DNA of 64,000 nt from Clostridia bacterium UC5.1-1D10 (lineage in GTDB: Bacteria > Bacillota > Clostridia > Lachnospirales > Anaerotignaceae), in assembly GCA_001304995.1 (NCBI GenBank), contig BBZU01000008.1:55560-119559 (forward strand). Reading direction: 5' to 3'. The notes under the pieces are model-generated. The model ran no database searches and was not told where the DNA came from. It saw only the letters and a program-made list of their open reading frames with translations. A program made the position numbers and the translations under genes. This document shows, piece after piece, positions 48,321-58,526 of this stretch; position 1 is the first letter of the stretch, and the number at the start of each line of letters is the position of its first letter.

Positions 48321-48997
48321 GGATTGCCTCCAATCTTATACCCAATACCTCGTATGGTTTCAATGTATGTACCGCAATCACCTAATTTTTGCCGCAATGT
48401 CCGAATATGCACATCCACGGTTCGGTTTTCCCCATCGAAATCATATCCCCAGATCTGATTGAGAAGTTGATCTCTTGTTAAAACCATGCCCTTGTTTTCC
48501 AACAGATAACAAAGCATATCAAACTCTTTTTTTGTCAGTGTAACAGCTTCTCCTTTTACAAAAACTTCATGGCGTTTTCTGTTTACGGTCAAATCGCCAA
48601 TGACATATCTGCTTTCCTGGGCAGGACGCAGATCTTCTGTTCTGCGCAGCAATGCTTTCACCCTTGCCAGCAGTTCCATCATGCCAAAGGGTTTGGATAC
48701 ATAGTCGTCTGCGCCGCTTTCCAGCCCCATGACTTTGTCATACTCACTGCCTTTTGCTGTCAGCATAATCACAGGAAGTTTTTTTGTATCCTTTCTTTGC
48801 CGCAGTTTCTGCAAAATCTGTATGCCATCTTCTTCCGGCAGCATAATATCCAGCAACACCAGATCTGGTTTGCGCTTTTCCAACGCCTCCCAAAACAGAG
48901 AAGGTCTATCAAATCCCTCTGCCTCCAGTCCGGCTGTATTGAATGTGTATGCCACCAATTCCCGAATGCTGTTATCATCTTCAACCAGATAAATCAT
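48317..48997 (-). CDS. phoP: Phosphate response regulator PhoP/PhoB
   Basis: 226-residue OmpR-type regulator. Receiver with acidic EDD, phospho-acceptor Asp in LVLLDIMLPEEDG, and Lys in VSKPFG; C-terminal winged helix with NRTVDVHIRTLRQKLG. Translation is coupled to phoR. Pho-box-like repeats lie before pstS. Confidence 0.94.
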   Translation of the reverse strand: MIYLVEDDNSIRELVAYTFNTAGLEAEGFDRPSLFWEALEKRKPDLVLLDIMLPEEDGIQILQKLRQRKDTKKLPVIMLTAKGSEYDKVMGLESGADDYVSKPFGMMELLARVKALLRRTEDLRPAQESRYVIGDLTVNRKRHEVFVKGEAVTLTKKEFDMLCYLLENKGMVLTRDQLLNQIWGYDFDGENRTVDVHIRTLRQKLGDCGTYIETIRGIGYKIGGNP

Positions 48998-49012
48998 TTA
49001 CAGCCTCACTCC

Positions 49013-49671
49013 TTACATCAGAGAATTTTCATTGATCATCAACTGAAATTTCAATCCCAGTTTTTTTGCTGCTTTTCTGCACAGTGTCATACGTTCCAGA
49101 AAAATTTCAAAGTAGTCCATAACGGAACTGTAATGGGTATCAACAGTCAATTTCAGTTTGATGAGCGTATGGGCTTCATTGATTTTCAAGACAGATTTTT
49201 CTACGGAATAATTTACTCTGTCATGGATATCAAAGGTTGATTTTTCCTGATTGCGTACACGGGTTCTACGTACATCCGATTTATCTGCCAAAATCAGCGC
49301 TGCGGCAATGGCGTTGACAGGCACACCATGACCTTCATCATGGTTCCCAATGGCTGTCACCACCGTCGCAATATCTCTGCCGGCATACCCAGTTTATCCA
49401 GAATACGGAATGCCATAACAGCACCGCTTTGGGAGTGGTCTACACGATTGACCACGTTGCCGATGTCGTGCATGAATCCGGCAATCCGCGCCAATTCCAC
49501 TTCGTGTTCTGAATATCCCAGTGTTTCCAGAATATACTTTGCTGTTTCTGCCACTCTTGTCACATGGGCAAAGGAATGTTCCGTAAAGCCCAGTGCTGCC
49601 AGAGACTCGTCCGCACACTGAATGTAAGTGCGAATATCCGCGTTATTTTTGATATCCTCAAATGTAATCAT
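49013..49671 (-). CDS. HD-domain phosphohydrolase in the Pho operon (one frameshift)
   Basis: About 219 residues when repaired: an HD metal site (HSFAHVTRV...GFMHDIGN) and a second His/Asp region (AIGNHDEGHG), followed by a small C-terminal helix-rich part. Frame breaks near 49374-49377, one base missing restores PAEDIATVVTAIGNHDE. Located between phoU and phoP, 2 bp after phoU's stop, so it is co-expressed with phosphate uptake. Substrate unknown; a nucleotide or (p)ppGpp-like phosphoester is a guess. Confidence 0.8.
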
Positions 49672-49673
49672 AT

Positions 49674-50333
49674 TTATTCACCATCCATTTCTCCATGGAT
49701 GCCTGTAATGGAATATTCAACCCATTCTGCGATGTTGGTAGCATGGTCTGCAACTCTTTCCAGATATTTCGCGATCATCAGCAGATCAATATAAACTTCG
49801 CCGTTTGTACCATCTTTTGCAATCTGCTCGATAATTTCACCGCGGATTTTGGAAAACAGATTATCCACAACATCATCATAAGCAATAACGCTGTGTGCCA
49901 GTTCCAAATCACCTTTTACGAAAGAGTCTACACTCTGTGTAACCATCTTCACAGCTTCTTCGGACATGGAACAAATATGCAGAGAACTGGACATTTCCAG
50001 CTGTTTATCATGCATCTGATCTGTCAGTTCCACAATATCTGCTGCCTGATCGCCGATTCTTTCCATATCGGAAATCATTTTCAGTGCAGAAGAAATGGTT
50101 CTCAAGTCTCTCGCAACGGGCTGCTGCTGAAGCAGCAGACGCATACACAAAGCCTCAATATCTCTTTCTTTTCGGTCAATTTCACCGTCTTTTTCCAACA
50201 CAACAGGTACCAAGCTGCGATCCCGATCAAAAAGGGATTTCAATGCCAATGTAATGGCTTCCTCACACAAAGCACCCATGGTAATCAGTTCTACATGCAG
50301 CTGTTCCAGCTGTTCATCAAATCTTGTACGCAT
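49674..50333 (-). CDS. phoU: Phosphate transport regulator PhoU
   Basis: 219-residue two-module helical protein with repeated E/DxxxD metal sites; links PstSCAB to PhoR. ATG 50333 follows GGGAGG; the upstream open part reads through pstB and is not used. It starts 1 bp after the pstB stop. Confidence 0.94.
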   Translation of the reverse strand: MRTRFDEQLEQLHVELITMGALCEEAITLALKSLFDRDRSLVPVVLEKDGEIDRKERDIEALCMRLLLQQQPVARDLRTISSALKMISDMERIGDQAADIVELTDQMHDKQLEMSSSLHICSMSEEAVKMVTQSVDSFVKGDLELAHSVIAYDDVVDNLFSKIRGEIIEQIAKDGTNGEVYIDLLMIAKYLERVADHATNIAEWVEYSITGIHGEMDGE

Positions 50334-50334
50334 A

Positions 50335-51090
50335 TCAACCAAACCTCCCCGTAATATAGTCTTCAGTACGTTTGTCCTTAGGCATGGAGAAGATCTGTTC
50401 TGTATCTCCATACTCAACAACTTCACCCAGCAGGAAAAACGCCGTTTTATCAGAAATACGGGCAGCCTGCTGCATATTATGTGTTACCATAATGATAGTG
50501 TACTCTTTTTTCAATTCCACCGCAAGTTCTTCGATACGGGAAGTGGAAATAGGGTCAAGGGCAGATGTGGGCTCGTCCATGAGCAGAACTTCCGGCTGAA
50601 CAGCCAAAGCTCTTGCAATGCAAAGACGCTGCTGCTGACCACCACTCATACCCAGCGCGTTTTTCTTCAGACGATCTTTTACTTCATCCCAAATGGCTGC
50701 GTCACGCAGTGCTTTTTCTACAATCTCATCCAGTTTCACTTTAGAACGGATGCCGTGTGTTCTGGGGCCATAAGCGACATTATCATAAATGCTCATAGGG
50801 AAGGGATTGGGTTTCTGGAAAACCATACCTACACGTTTGCGCAGGTGGTTCAGATCCATGCTGCCATAAATGTCTTCCCCATCCAGCAACACTTTTCCTG
50901 TGATGCGGCAGCCTTCTACCAAGTCATTCATTCTGTTCAGGGATTTCAGCAGTGTAGACTTACCACAGCCGGAAGGCCCGATAAATGCTGTGATATCCCC
51001 TTCTGTAATATTCAAATTGATGTTTTTCAAGGCTTTGAAATCGCCATAAAACAAATCCAGATTGGAAATTTCAAATTTATTCATACTCAA
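50335..51090 (-). CDS. pstB: Phosphate ABC importer ATPase
   Basis: 251-residue ATPase, Walker [12 protein letters not shown], signature [15 protein letters not shown], Walker [13 protein letters not shown]. Starts by TTG 51090 (TTGA overlap with the pstA stop; good spacing from AGGAG) or ATG 51084. Confidence 0.96.
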   Translation of the reverse strand: MSMNKFEISNLDLFYGDFKALKNINLNITEGDITAFIGPSGCGKSTLLKSLNRMNDLVEGCRITGKVLLDGEDIYGSMDLNHLRKRVGMVFQKPNPFPMSIYDNVAYGPRTHGIRSKVKLDEIVEKALRDAAIWDEVKDRLKKNALGMSGGQQQRLCIARALAVQPEVLLMDEPTSALDPISTSRIEELAVELKKEYTIIMVTHNMQQAARISDKTAFFLLGEVVEYGDTEQIFSMPKDKRTEDYITGRFG

Positions 51091-51959
51091 TCTTTCACTC
51101 CTACCTTTTTCGCAATCAATCCAGACAAAGCATTGATACCGATAACAACTACAAGCAGTACGACCGCTGTTGCATACGCCTGATCCATGTACAGACCTTC
51201 ATTCAGCAGTGCGTACATATGAACTGCCAGTGTACGGCCGGAGGACATGAGACCATCCGCAACCTTTGTGGCTGTACCTGCGGGATACAGCAGTGCAGCT
51301 GTTTCACCGACGATTCTGCCGACTGCCAGGATGACACCTGCCAGAATCCCAGGAATCGCAGAAGGAAGTACAATACGGAATACGGTACGCAGCTTGCCTG
51401 CACCCAGACCGAAACTGCCTTCACGATACAAGTCAGGCACCGCAATGAGGGCTTCTTCTGTTGTACGCATAATCAAAGGCAAAATCATGATTGCCAGTGT
51501 CAGCGCACCACCCAGAATGGTATAGCTCCATTCCAGGAAGATATTAAAGAACAGATAACCAAACAAACCATATACAATGGAAGGAATACCTGACAGTGTT
51601 TCTGTTGTAATACGCACAATGGAAACTAGCTTATTCCCACGTTTTGCATATTCTACCAGGTAAATGGCGGAGCAAATACCTACTGGCAGTGCAAACAGCA
51701 AAGATAATGCTGTAATAATCAGTGTATTGATGATTGCCGGCATCATAGAAACGTTCTCAGTTGTATATTCCCATTCAAAAAGTTCAGGACTCAGATTGGG
51801 AATCCCTTTAATCAGAATATAAGCAATCAGTGCAATCAATACGGTTAATGTAATCACCGCTGAAATCACAACCAGTAAAAACAGGATTGCGGAAAGCGGA
51901 TGTTTGCGATAGCTTTTCAGTCTCTGTAAAGCTGATTCTTTATTTATTGCTTCCATCAA
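51087..51959 (-). CDS. pstA: Phosphate ABC importer permease
   Basis: 290 residues, six helices, with the EAA-type loop ([23 protein letters not shown]). Overlaps pstC by four bases and pstB by four, so the operon is translationally coupled. Confidence 0.95.
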   Translation of the reverse strand: MMEAINKESALQRLKSYRKHPLSAILFLLVVISAVITLTVLIALIAYILIKGIPNLSPELFEWEYTTENVSMMPAIINTLIITALSLLFALPVGICSAIYLVEYAKRGNKLVSIVRITTETLSGIPSIVYGLFGYLFFNIFLEWSYTILGGALTLAIMILPLIMRTTEEALIAVPDLYREGSFGLGAGKLRTVFRIVLPSAIPGILAGVILAVGRIVGETAALLYPAGTATKVADGLMSSGRTLAVHMYALLNEGLYMDQAYATAVVLLVVVIGINALSGLIAKKVGVKD

Positions 51960-52795
51960 TGATTCCTCCTTTTCAATGCGGAGAAGGACAAGTTAATAAT
52001 CAAAATGAATACGAACAGGACTACGCCGGTACCCAACAGTGCCTCTCGATGCAGGTCTGTTGCGTAACCCATTTCCATTACGATATTTGCTGTCAATGTA
52101 CGTACGCCGCTGAAGATGCTCTTTGGCATTACCGTGTTGTTGCTGGCAACCATGATAACCGCCATGGTTTCCCCAATGGCACGGCCAACACCCAAGATAA
52201 CACCTGCCAAAATCCCCTGTTTTGCCGCAGGCATAACTGCGAAGAATACGCTTCTTTCATGGGTTGCACCCAGTGCCAGAGAGCCTTCGTAGTAGGAATT
52301 AGGCACCGCGCGAATGGCGGATTCAGAAACGCCGATAACCGTGGGCAGGATCATAATTCCCAGCAAAATGGAGGCAGTCAAGATACCTTTACCATTTGTA
52401 CCTGTCAAGTCCTGCATGATAGGTACGATTACAACCAAACCAAAGAAACCATATACAATGGAAGGAATCCCCGCAAGCAGAGAAACCGCTGGCTTTACAA
52501 TTTTATATAATTTATCAGGACAGAATCTTGCAAGAAAAATAGCACACAGAATCCCCATAGGAACACCGATGATAACCGCTCCGGCTGTAACATAAATACT
52601 GCCGATGATCATGGGGAAAATTCCATAGATGTTATTGGAGGGTTTCCATGTTTGACCAAACAGGAACTCCGTTATACCGATTTTATGAATTGCAGGCACA
52701 CCATTGGCAAACAGGAAGATACAGATCAGTGCGACTGCCAGAATGGACATGCACGCTGCCAACAGGAAAACAACTTTCATTACGCCTTCTTTCAT
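51956..52795 (-). CDS. pstC: Phosphate ABC importer permease
   Basis: 279 residues, six helices; GVSESAIRAVPNSYYEGSLALGATHERS is the coupling loop. ATG 52795 has a strong GGAGAGGAG site. Follows pstS by about 100 bp containing a hairpin. Confidence 0.95.
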   Translation of the reverse strand: MKEGVMKVVFLLAACMSILAVALICIFLFANGVPAIHKIGITEFLFGQTWKPSNNIYGIFPMIIGSIYVTAGAVIIGVPMGILCAIFLARFCPDKLYKIVKPAVSLLAGIPSIVYGFFGLVVIVPIMQDLTGTNGKGILTASILLGIMILPTVIGVSESAIRAVPNSYYEGSLALGATHERSVFFAVMPAAKQGILAGVILGVGRAIGETMAVIMVASNNTVMPKSIFSGVRTLTANIVMEMGYATDLHREALLGTGVVLFVFILIINLSFSALKRRNH

Positions 52796-52824
52796 TGGTA
52801 TTTCTCCTCTCCTTTCCTCTTTTC

Positions 52825-52860
52825 AAAAGTTATGCCGAAAGGATTCTCTTTCGGCATAAC
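52825..52860 (-). terminator. Hairpin between pstS and pstC
   Basis: GTTATGCCGAAAG/CTTTCGGCATAAC perfect 13-bp stem with CTTTT following on the minus strand. Probably a partial terminator giving more PstS than PstCAB. Confidence 0.75.
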
Positions 52861-52894
52861 ACATTCCTTCTCTTTTCACTTTTTCTTTTGTTGA

Positions 52895-53785
52895 TTAAGC
52901 AACTTCAGACCAATCTGTTGTTGCACCTGTGAAGATTGCTTTTACTGTATCGCTTGTCATATCGCTTACTGTGTTTTCCTGGTTTACGATCACTGCAATA
53001 CCATCCATTGCGATAACTGTGGGCTGCAAACCATTTGCCAGTTCGCTGTCTTTCAGTTCTCTAGAAGCCATACCGATATCACATGTACCTTCTGCTACGG
53101 AAGTCATACCTGTTGTGGAGTCGTTCTGCTGTACTTCGATTGTTACATCGGGGTTCAGAGCGATGTATGCTTCTTTCAGTTTTTCCATAACGGGTGTGAT
53201 GGAAGAAGAACCTACAACAACGATTTTGCCGCTCATGCCGGATGCTGTGTAAGCGCCTGCGCTGCCCTGGCTGATGCAATCGTTTTCTTCAACAACTGCC
53301 TGACCTTCGTCACTCATGATGAATGTGATAAAGTCGCTTGCTACTTCAGAAACATCTGCTTTTGTTGCGATGTTGAAAGGACGAGCTACTTTGTAAGTAC
53401 CGTTTTTGATGTTTTCTGCTGTTGCTTCAGCGCCATCAATTTTCAGTGCTTTTACGCTGTCATCCAAAGAACCCAGGGAGATGTAACCGATTGCGTTGGG
53501 GTTGCCTGCTACGGTTGTCATCATAACAGCTGTGCTGTTTGTGATTTCCGCCATTTCTGTTGTCATATCAACTTTTTCGCCTGCATCATTTTTTTCTTCG
53601 ATGCCGAAAAGTTCAATAAAAGCACCTCTTGTACCGGAACCATCTTCTCTGGAAACTACGGAAATGGCACCGCTTGTTGCAGCTGCATCGCCGCCTTCTG
53701 CTGTTTCTTCACTACCACCGCCGCAGCCTGTCAGTGCTGCCACAGACATCATCATTGCCAAACCAAGTGCTAAAAATTTCTTCAT
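52895..53785 (-). CDS. pstS: Phosphate-binding lipoprotein
   Basis: 296-residue lipoprotein (lipobox ALTGCGG) with phosphate-site motifs SREDGSGTRGAFIELFG and VGSSSITPVMEKL. Two-lobe PBP-like fold. ATG 53785 has AAAGGAGAG. First gene of the Pho operon, downstream of Pho boxes. Confidence 0.95.
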   Translation of the reverse strand: MKKFLALGLAMMMSVAALTGCGGGSEETAEGGDAAATSGAISVVSREDGSGTRGAFIELFGIEEKNDAGEKVDMTTEMAEITNSTAVMMTTVAGNPNAIGYISLGSLDDSVKALKIDGAEATAENIKNGTYKVARPFNIATKADVSEVASDFITFIMSDEGQAVVEENDCISQGSAGAYTASGMSGKIVVVGSSSITPVMEKLKEAYIALNPDVTIEVQQNDSTTGMTSVAEGTCDIGMASRELKDSELANGLQPTVIAMDGIAVIVNQENTVSDMTSDTVKAIFTGATTDWSEVA

Positions 53786-53846
53786 AATATTTTTCTCTCC
53801 TTTTGTTTCTTCTTTCCTTGTTTGCAAATTCATAATACAGTTCTTA

Positions 53847-53888
53847 CGTTAAATCAAATATCTTGTTTATGTTAAATCTATGTTAAAT
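53847..53888 (-). promoter_or_regulatory. Pho box (PhoP-binding repeats) upstream of pstS
   Basis: TTTAACATAGA and TTTAACATAAA, direct repeats with an 11-bp period (53870-53888), and a third TTTAACG at 53848-53854. This matches the TT(A/T/C)ACA repeats that PhoP binds in Bacillus. Confidence 0.82.
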
Positions 53889-53913
53889 GCCAAGTTTTAT
53901 TCCTGTGAAAAAG

Positions 53914-54120
53914 TTGACTTTGTTACCACGATATGGTAGCATAAAGCAGCAAATTCAGGTTTTTATGGGAGAGTTTTACAAAACCATTCCAAAAAACCAA
54001 ATCTATTTTTTTCTCAGAATTAACGTAAACGCATCGGATGATTCCAGAGGATATCAAGGTTTTCTTTCACTTTATAAAAAGAAGAAATGGGATTTTTATC
54101 CTAATGTAAAATATTTTACA
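53914..54120 (+). promoter_or_regulatory. Promoter and two palindromes upstream of the DMT permease
   Basis: TTGACT (53914-53919), 17-bp spacer, TAGCAT (53937-53942), with an inverted repeat TACCA-cgata-TGGTA inside the spacer (53924-53938). A second, perfect 16-bp palindrome TGTAAAATATTTTACA lies at 54105-54120 immediately before the ribosome site. Probable operator(s), regulator unknown. The leader between them contains no convincing gene, though an open frame runs through it. Confidence 0.5.
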
Positions 54121-54144
54121 AAAGTAAGGGGGTTCTTTTTTCTT

Positions 54145-55062
54145 ATGTTAAATAACAGAAGTACACGGGGAGCGCTTCTTTGTATATTCAGCGCAAGCTT
54201 ATGGGGGTTCACTGGCACAGTGGGACAATTTCTCTTTCAGGAAATGGGCGTTTCCTCTAAATGGCTGGCCTCTAATCGTATGTTCGCAGCGGGGATTTTA
54301 CTTTTACTTTACATTTATTGGCGCAGAGGAAAAGAAATCTTCAGCATTTGGAAAAACAAAAAAGATGCGAAGGACATGTTATTGTTCAGTTTAATCGGGA
54401 TGTTATTCACACAGTATGGTTATTTTCTTGCCATTGGACATTCCAACGCCGCTACGGCAACAGTCCTGCAGTATCTTGCCCCTGTCATAATCGTTATTTA
54501 CATTTCCATACGCTATCATAAAATGCCTTCCTTTTTCGAATTCTTTGCTGTGCTTTGCGCACTGCTCGGAACATTCTTACTGGCAACCCACGGAAATGTA
54601 AAAAGCCTTACTATTTCTCCATTGGCATTGTTTTGGGGATTGGTTTCTGCCGTTGCTCTGGCTTTTTATACAGCCTTTCCCAAAAGACTGCTGCAAAAAT
54701 ACGATACTATACTGCTTATTGCCTGGGGGATGTTTATCGGTGGCTTCTGCACCAACTTTGTTGCACCGTTCTGGCGCTTTGAAGGTGTCTTAAATCCAGT
54801 CTCCATTGGCTGCATCTTATTTGTTATATTCTTTGGTGCCATGTTGCCCTACTTAACATTTCTGTATGGCGTAAAATATATTGGCCCTACCAAATCCAGT
54901 CTGCTGGCTTCCGTAGAACCCCTTTCCTCCACAGTAGCCTCTGTTCTTTGGCTCCATACGCATTTGGAGTGGATCGACTACATAGGAATTGGCTGCATCA
55001 TCGCAACGGTATTCCTTCTTTCTATTCAGCCAAAGAAAAAAGAGCAAACAGCCGTTCAATAA
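54145..55062 (+). CDS. DMT superfamily transporter (EamA family)
   Basis: 305-residue membrane protein with ten helices in two EamA repeats (e.g. IFSASLWGFTGTVGQFLF and LFWGLVSAVALAFYTAFPKRL). Substrate unknown; amino acids or metabolites are typical. ATG 54145 is taken because the mature family N-terminus begins there; AGGGGG lies 12 bases upstream, a little far. Convergent with alr. Confidence 0.86.
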   Translation: MLNNRSTRGALLCIFSASLWGFTGTVGQFLFQEMGVSSKWLASNRMFAAGILLLLYIYWRRGKEIFSIWKNKKDAKDMLLFSLIGMLFTQYGYFLAIGHSNAATATVLQYLAPVIIVIYISIRYHKMPSFFEFFAVLCALLGTFLLATHGNVKSLTISPLALFWGLVSAVALAFYTAFPKRLLQKYDTILLIAWGMFIGGFCTNFVAPFWRFEGVLNPVSIGCILFVIFFGAMLPYLTFLYGVKYIGPTKSSLLASVEPLSSTVASVLWLHTHLEWIDYIGIGCIIATVFLLSIQPKKKEQTAVQ

Positions 55063-55063
55063 A

Positions 55064-55101
55064 AAAAGCCTGAAATTCTTAAATAAGAATTTCAGGCTTT
55101 T
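55064..55101. terminator. Bidirectional terminator between the DMT gene and alr
   Basis: AAAAGCCTGAAATTCTT/AAGAATTTCAGGCTTTT, 17-bp perfect stem. Confidence 0.92.
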
Positions 55102-55116
55102 CCATTATTCCATCAA

Positions 55117-56316
55117 TTATTTATAGCGATGCAGAACATGGTCTACGATACCAACAATCTTTCCGCCTTCCAGATATACACGAGGCACTCTCTTTGTGAT
55201 TACACAAGTTAATTCATAGTTGATGGTATGCAGTTTATTTGCCAGTTCTTCGATAGGAAGCACTTCGTCGCCCTGTTTACCGAATACAACTACTTCATCA
55301 CCCATTTTTACATCGGGAATATCTGTTACGTCCAGCATACACTGATCCATGCAGATTCTGCCTACAACAGGAGCAAATTTGCCGTTTACCAGCATTCTTG
55401 CATCGTTGGACAGGTTTCTGTTATAACCATCTGCATAACCAATAGGTACTGTTGCGATCACTCTATCTGTTTCTGCTGTATAAGTTCTGCCGTAAGACAG
55501 CTGAGAACCTGCTGGAACATGTTTTACCAGACCGATCGTTGTTTTCAATGTCATCAAAGGTTTCAGATCAATTCTGCCTTCGCATTCATCAGAAGGAAGC
55601 ATACCGTATGTAATGATACCGGAACGGCACATATCCAGATGTTTTTCAGGATAAGAAATGATGGTAGCACTGTTTGCACAATGACGCAGACCAATATCTA
55701 CGCCTGCTTCTTTCAGTGCGTCTGTCATTTTCATGAAACGATGGAACTGCATATCTGTAAACGCAGGGTTATCGCCCTGATATGCATCTGCAACAGCGTG
55801 GTGGGTAAAGATACCTGTAATATGGATATTGGGCATTTTGCTCACTTCAATGATTTCTTTCAGGGATTCTTCGAAATTTTCATCGTCTGTCTGGAAACCA
55901 ACGCGTGTCATACCTGTATCCAGTTTGATATGACCATCTACAACAACACCAGCTTTTTCTGCCGCTGCCTGAAGGGCTTTGCAGTATTCCATGCCGATCA
56001 GCGCCTGTGTGATCTTCTGTTCTGCAAGAATATTTGCACAGTCAACAGGAGTATATCCTAAAATCAGAATGGGCTTTGTAATGCCTTCTGTACGCAGGCT
56101 CATACCTTCTTCGATATTAGAAACACCAAACCAGTCAAAACCTGCCGCGTCCAGTTTACGAGCTATAAAACCATCGCCATGACCATAACAATCGGCTTTG
56201 ACGATACCCATAACTTTCTGACCATCTTTCATTTTTGCTTTGATGCTTTTGATATTATAATCCAGCGCATCCAAGTCAATTTCTGCCCAAGTTCTTCTAA
56301 TAAAATCCATCTTCAT
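55117..56316 (-). CDS. alr: Alanine racemase
   Basis: 399-residue PLP enzyme that interconverts L- and D-alanine for the cell wall. PLP lysine in VKADCYGHG (residue 40), catalytic Tyr in SYGRTYTAE. The strong promoter TTGCAA-17-TATAAT is upstream. In an alanine-fermenting organism it could also feed D-alanine to catabolism, but this is speculation. AAAGGAAG site before ATG 56316. Confidence 0.95.
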   Translation of the reverse strand: MKMDFIRRTWAEIDLDALDYNIKSIKAKMKDGQKVMGIVKADCYGHGDGFIARKLDAAGFDWFGVSNIEEGMSLRTEGITKPILILGYTPVDCANILAEQKITQALIGMEYCKALQAAAEKAGVVVDGHIKLDTGMTRVGFQTDDENFEESLKEIIEVSKMPNIHITGIFTHHAVADAYQGDNPAFTDMQFHRFMKMTDALKEAGVDIGLRHCANSATIISYPEKHLDMCRSGIITYGMLPSDECEGRIDLKPLMTLKTTIGLVKHVPAGSQLSYGRTYTAETDRVIATVPIGYADGYNRNLSNDARMLVNGKFAPVVGRICMDQCMLDVTDIPDVKMGDEVVVFGKQGDEVLPIEELANKLHTINYELTCVITKRVPRVYLEGGKIVGIVDHVLHRYK

Positions 56317-56375
56317 ACGCTTCCTTTCTGAATTGTCTGTTAAACAAAGACAAACGTTTTTGTTTTAGCATGTAC

Positions 56376-56404
56376 ATTATAACATACAATGATTTTTTTT
56401 GCAA
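56376..56404 (-). promoter_or_regulatory. Promoter for alr
   Basis: TTGCAA, 17-bp spacer, TATAAT on the minus strand; same -35/-10 as the acrylate operon promoter. Confidence 0.75.
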
Positions 56405-56466
56405 TAATGGACTAAATTATTTGTTGATGTATGACAACTTTTAGGCAAAATTAACAGAAAATTAAC

Positions 56467-58390
56467 TTACGCAAGGTAAAAACGTGAGAACAGCTCAAAG
56501 ACACTTTGCAGGCCTTCGTCCACATCTGCCACATGGTCTGCATCCCCTACAACGGCATAAGAAAGTCTTTCATCCATCAAAGCCATAGCGATTTCACCAG
56601 CAGAAACAGGCTCAGAACCACACGCCAGAATCAGATGATCTGCCGTCACAAAAAATGGCTGACTACCAATGGAAATCATAACCTTTTTACCATCAAAAGC
56701 AGTCACTTTTGTATCACACATAGTCTGAACGCCCGCTTGCTTCAAACCGTTGAGCAAAGGTCTTGCCATAGCCCCCAATTCCGTTCCCATACGACTGTTT
56801 TCTTCCAAAATCTTGATTTTCGCTTCAGGCAGTTTTTCCACCAAAAACTCTGCTACTTCCAAACCTAAAGAGCTACCGCCTACAATGACGATCTGCCCTT
56901 CTCCATAAGGTTTCAGTGCTTCTGCGTCCATTCGCAACACATCCTGTGCCAACGCATAAGTCGTGGTATCCAGACCTTCTATTTGAGGAATCACAGGCTC
57001 ACTTCCCATTGCCAACACTGTGAGATATGGTTTCTTTTCCATAACAAAATCCACATCGGCTTCTTTTCCAAGAATGATATTCACACCCAATTCCTTTAGC
57101 GTATGTTCCAGATAAGAAACGAAAGTACCTATTTCTTCTTTTCTAGGAGGCAGTTTTGCTAAATTCAGCTGACCGCCCAGCTGATCTTCCTTACAAACCA
57201 AAGTTGTCAAGAAGCCACGTTCTGCCGACTTTTTCGCTGCATACATCCCTGCGGGGCCGCCGCCAATGACAATGACTTCTTTCCTGGTAGCAATTTTCCG
57301 ACGCTGATTTTCCATATATTCATTGCCTGCTTCGGGACAGAAAGCGCAGTGCAGTTCTTTTCCCTTCAAAACATCCATAATACAGTGATTGCAAGCCTGG
57401 CAAGGATTAAACATTTCCTGTTTCTGCAATTTTTCCACATAATGAGCATCTGCCAGAAAAGCTCTTGCGGAACCAACAAAGTCGCACATACCTTCTTCCA
57501 AAATCCGTTCTGCTGTTTCTGCGTCCTGAATACGGTTGCATGCAATGACAGGCACAGAAGTATATTTTTTCACAGCTCCTGCCAAAGGTGCATAAGCCCC
57601 TTTGGATACATAGAAGGAAATCTGTTCCACAGGGGATTCATGCCAACCACCTGTTACTGTAATGGCATCAATGAATCCTTCTTGTTCCGCTTTTCTGCAA
57701 AAACAATGGTATCTGTCAGTTCATAACCGCCATCCAACATCTGGGCTCCAGAAACTTTTATCAAAACGGGATAATCTCCAACAGATTCTCTCACAGCCTG
57801 CAAAACTTCCAAAGGATACGTCATTCCTTTGTCTTCTCCCATGCCATATTTATCTGTTCGCAAATTGGTGATAGGTGACAGAAATTCAGAAAGCAAATAC
57901 CTGCGGAAGCACTGATTTCCACTGCATCTACGCCATTCTCTTTACAAAAAGCCGCTGCTTTTGCAAAATCCACTTTTGTTTGCAGCAAATCTTCCTCTGT
58001 CATTTCCAGAGGTTCTTCACGGAAAATGGGTGAAGCCACCGGAGATGGTGCCAGAAGCGGCTTTTCTCCATGATTTTTTCGACTTTCGTTTCTGCCGCAA
58101 TGGAATAACTGCACAATCAACTTACAATCATACTGGTGCAGACGTTCAGCCAATGTTTGCAGACTATTTCCATCTAATGTGTCTGCATGATACATACCTT
58201 TCAATGAGCCTGCATCATTTACACCCAAAACCATGGTGACTGCTGCTGCACCGCCCTTTGCGCGTTCTTCGTAAAAAGCATATTCTCGTTCTGTCAATGC
58301 ATCGCCTTCGGCGAAACCTGTATGCATAGCCAGCATGATCCAGCGATTTTTCAATTCCAAATTTCTAATTTTAGCGGATGAAAACTGCAT
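56467..58390 (-). CDS. Old Yellow Enzyme family NADH:flavin oxidoreductase, FMN/Fe-S/FAD three-domain type (two frameshifts)
   Basis: About 641 residues when joined: an FMN barrel (1-350), a cysteine cluster for one [4Fe-4S] (CQACNHCIMD...CAFC) and a pyridine-nucleotide-disulfide domain with FAD motif VIVIGGGPAGMYAAKKSAERG. This is the plan of 2-enoate and 2,4-dienoyl-CoA reductases. Frame breaks near 57900 (one G lost on the coding strand; SAGYLLSEFLSPITNL restored) and at the A run 57699-57703 (plus; one lost; IVFCRKAEQEGF restored). Start ATG 58390 has AAAGGAGG. It follows the acrylate operon's terminator, so it is likely transcribed separately. Substrate unknown; an enoate or aromatic ketone is possible. 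Confidence 0.82.
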
Positions 58391-58467
58391 TTCAAATCCT
58401 CCTTTATCCATAAAAAATTCATACCATTCTTTTCTTTTCAGCATACCACAGAACACTCCTTTTTACC

Positions 58468-58499
58468 ATAAAAAAGGAACTCTCTTACGAGAGTTCCTT
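58468..58499 (-). terminator. Terminator after the acrylate operon
   Basis: AAGGAACTCTC/GAGAGTTCCTT with a 4-base loop and TTTTTT tail on the minus strand. Confidence 0.92.
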
Positions 58500-58526
58500 G
58501 TGTTCCATTATGCAGAAATAAAGGAA

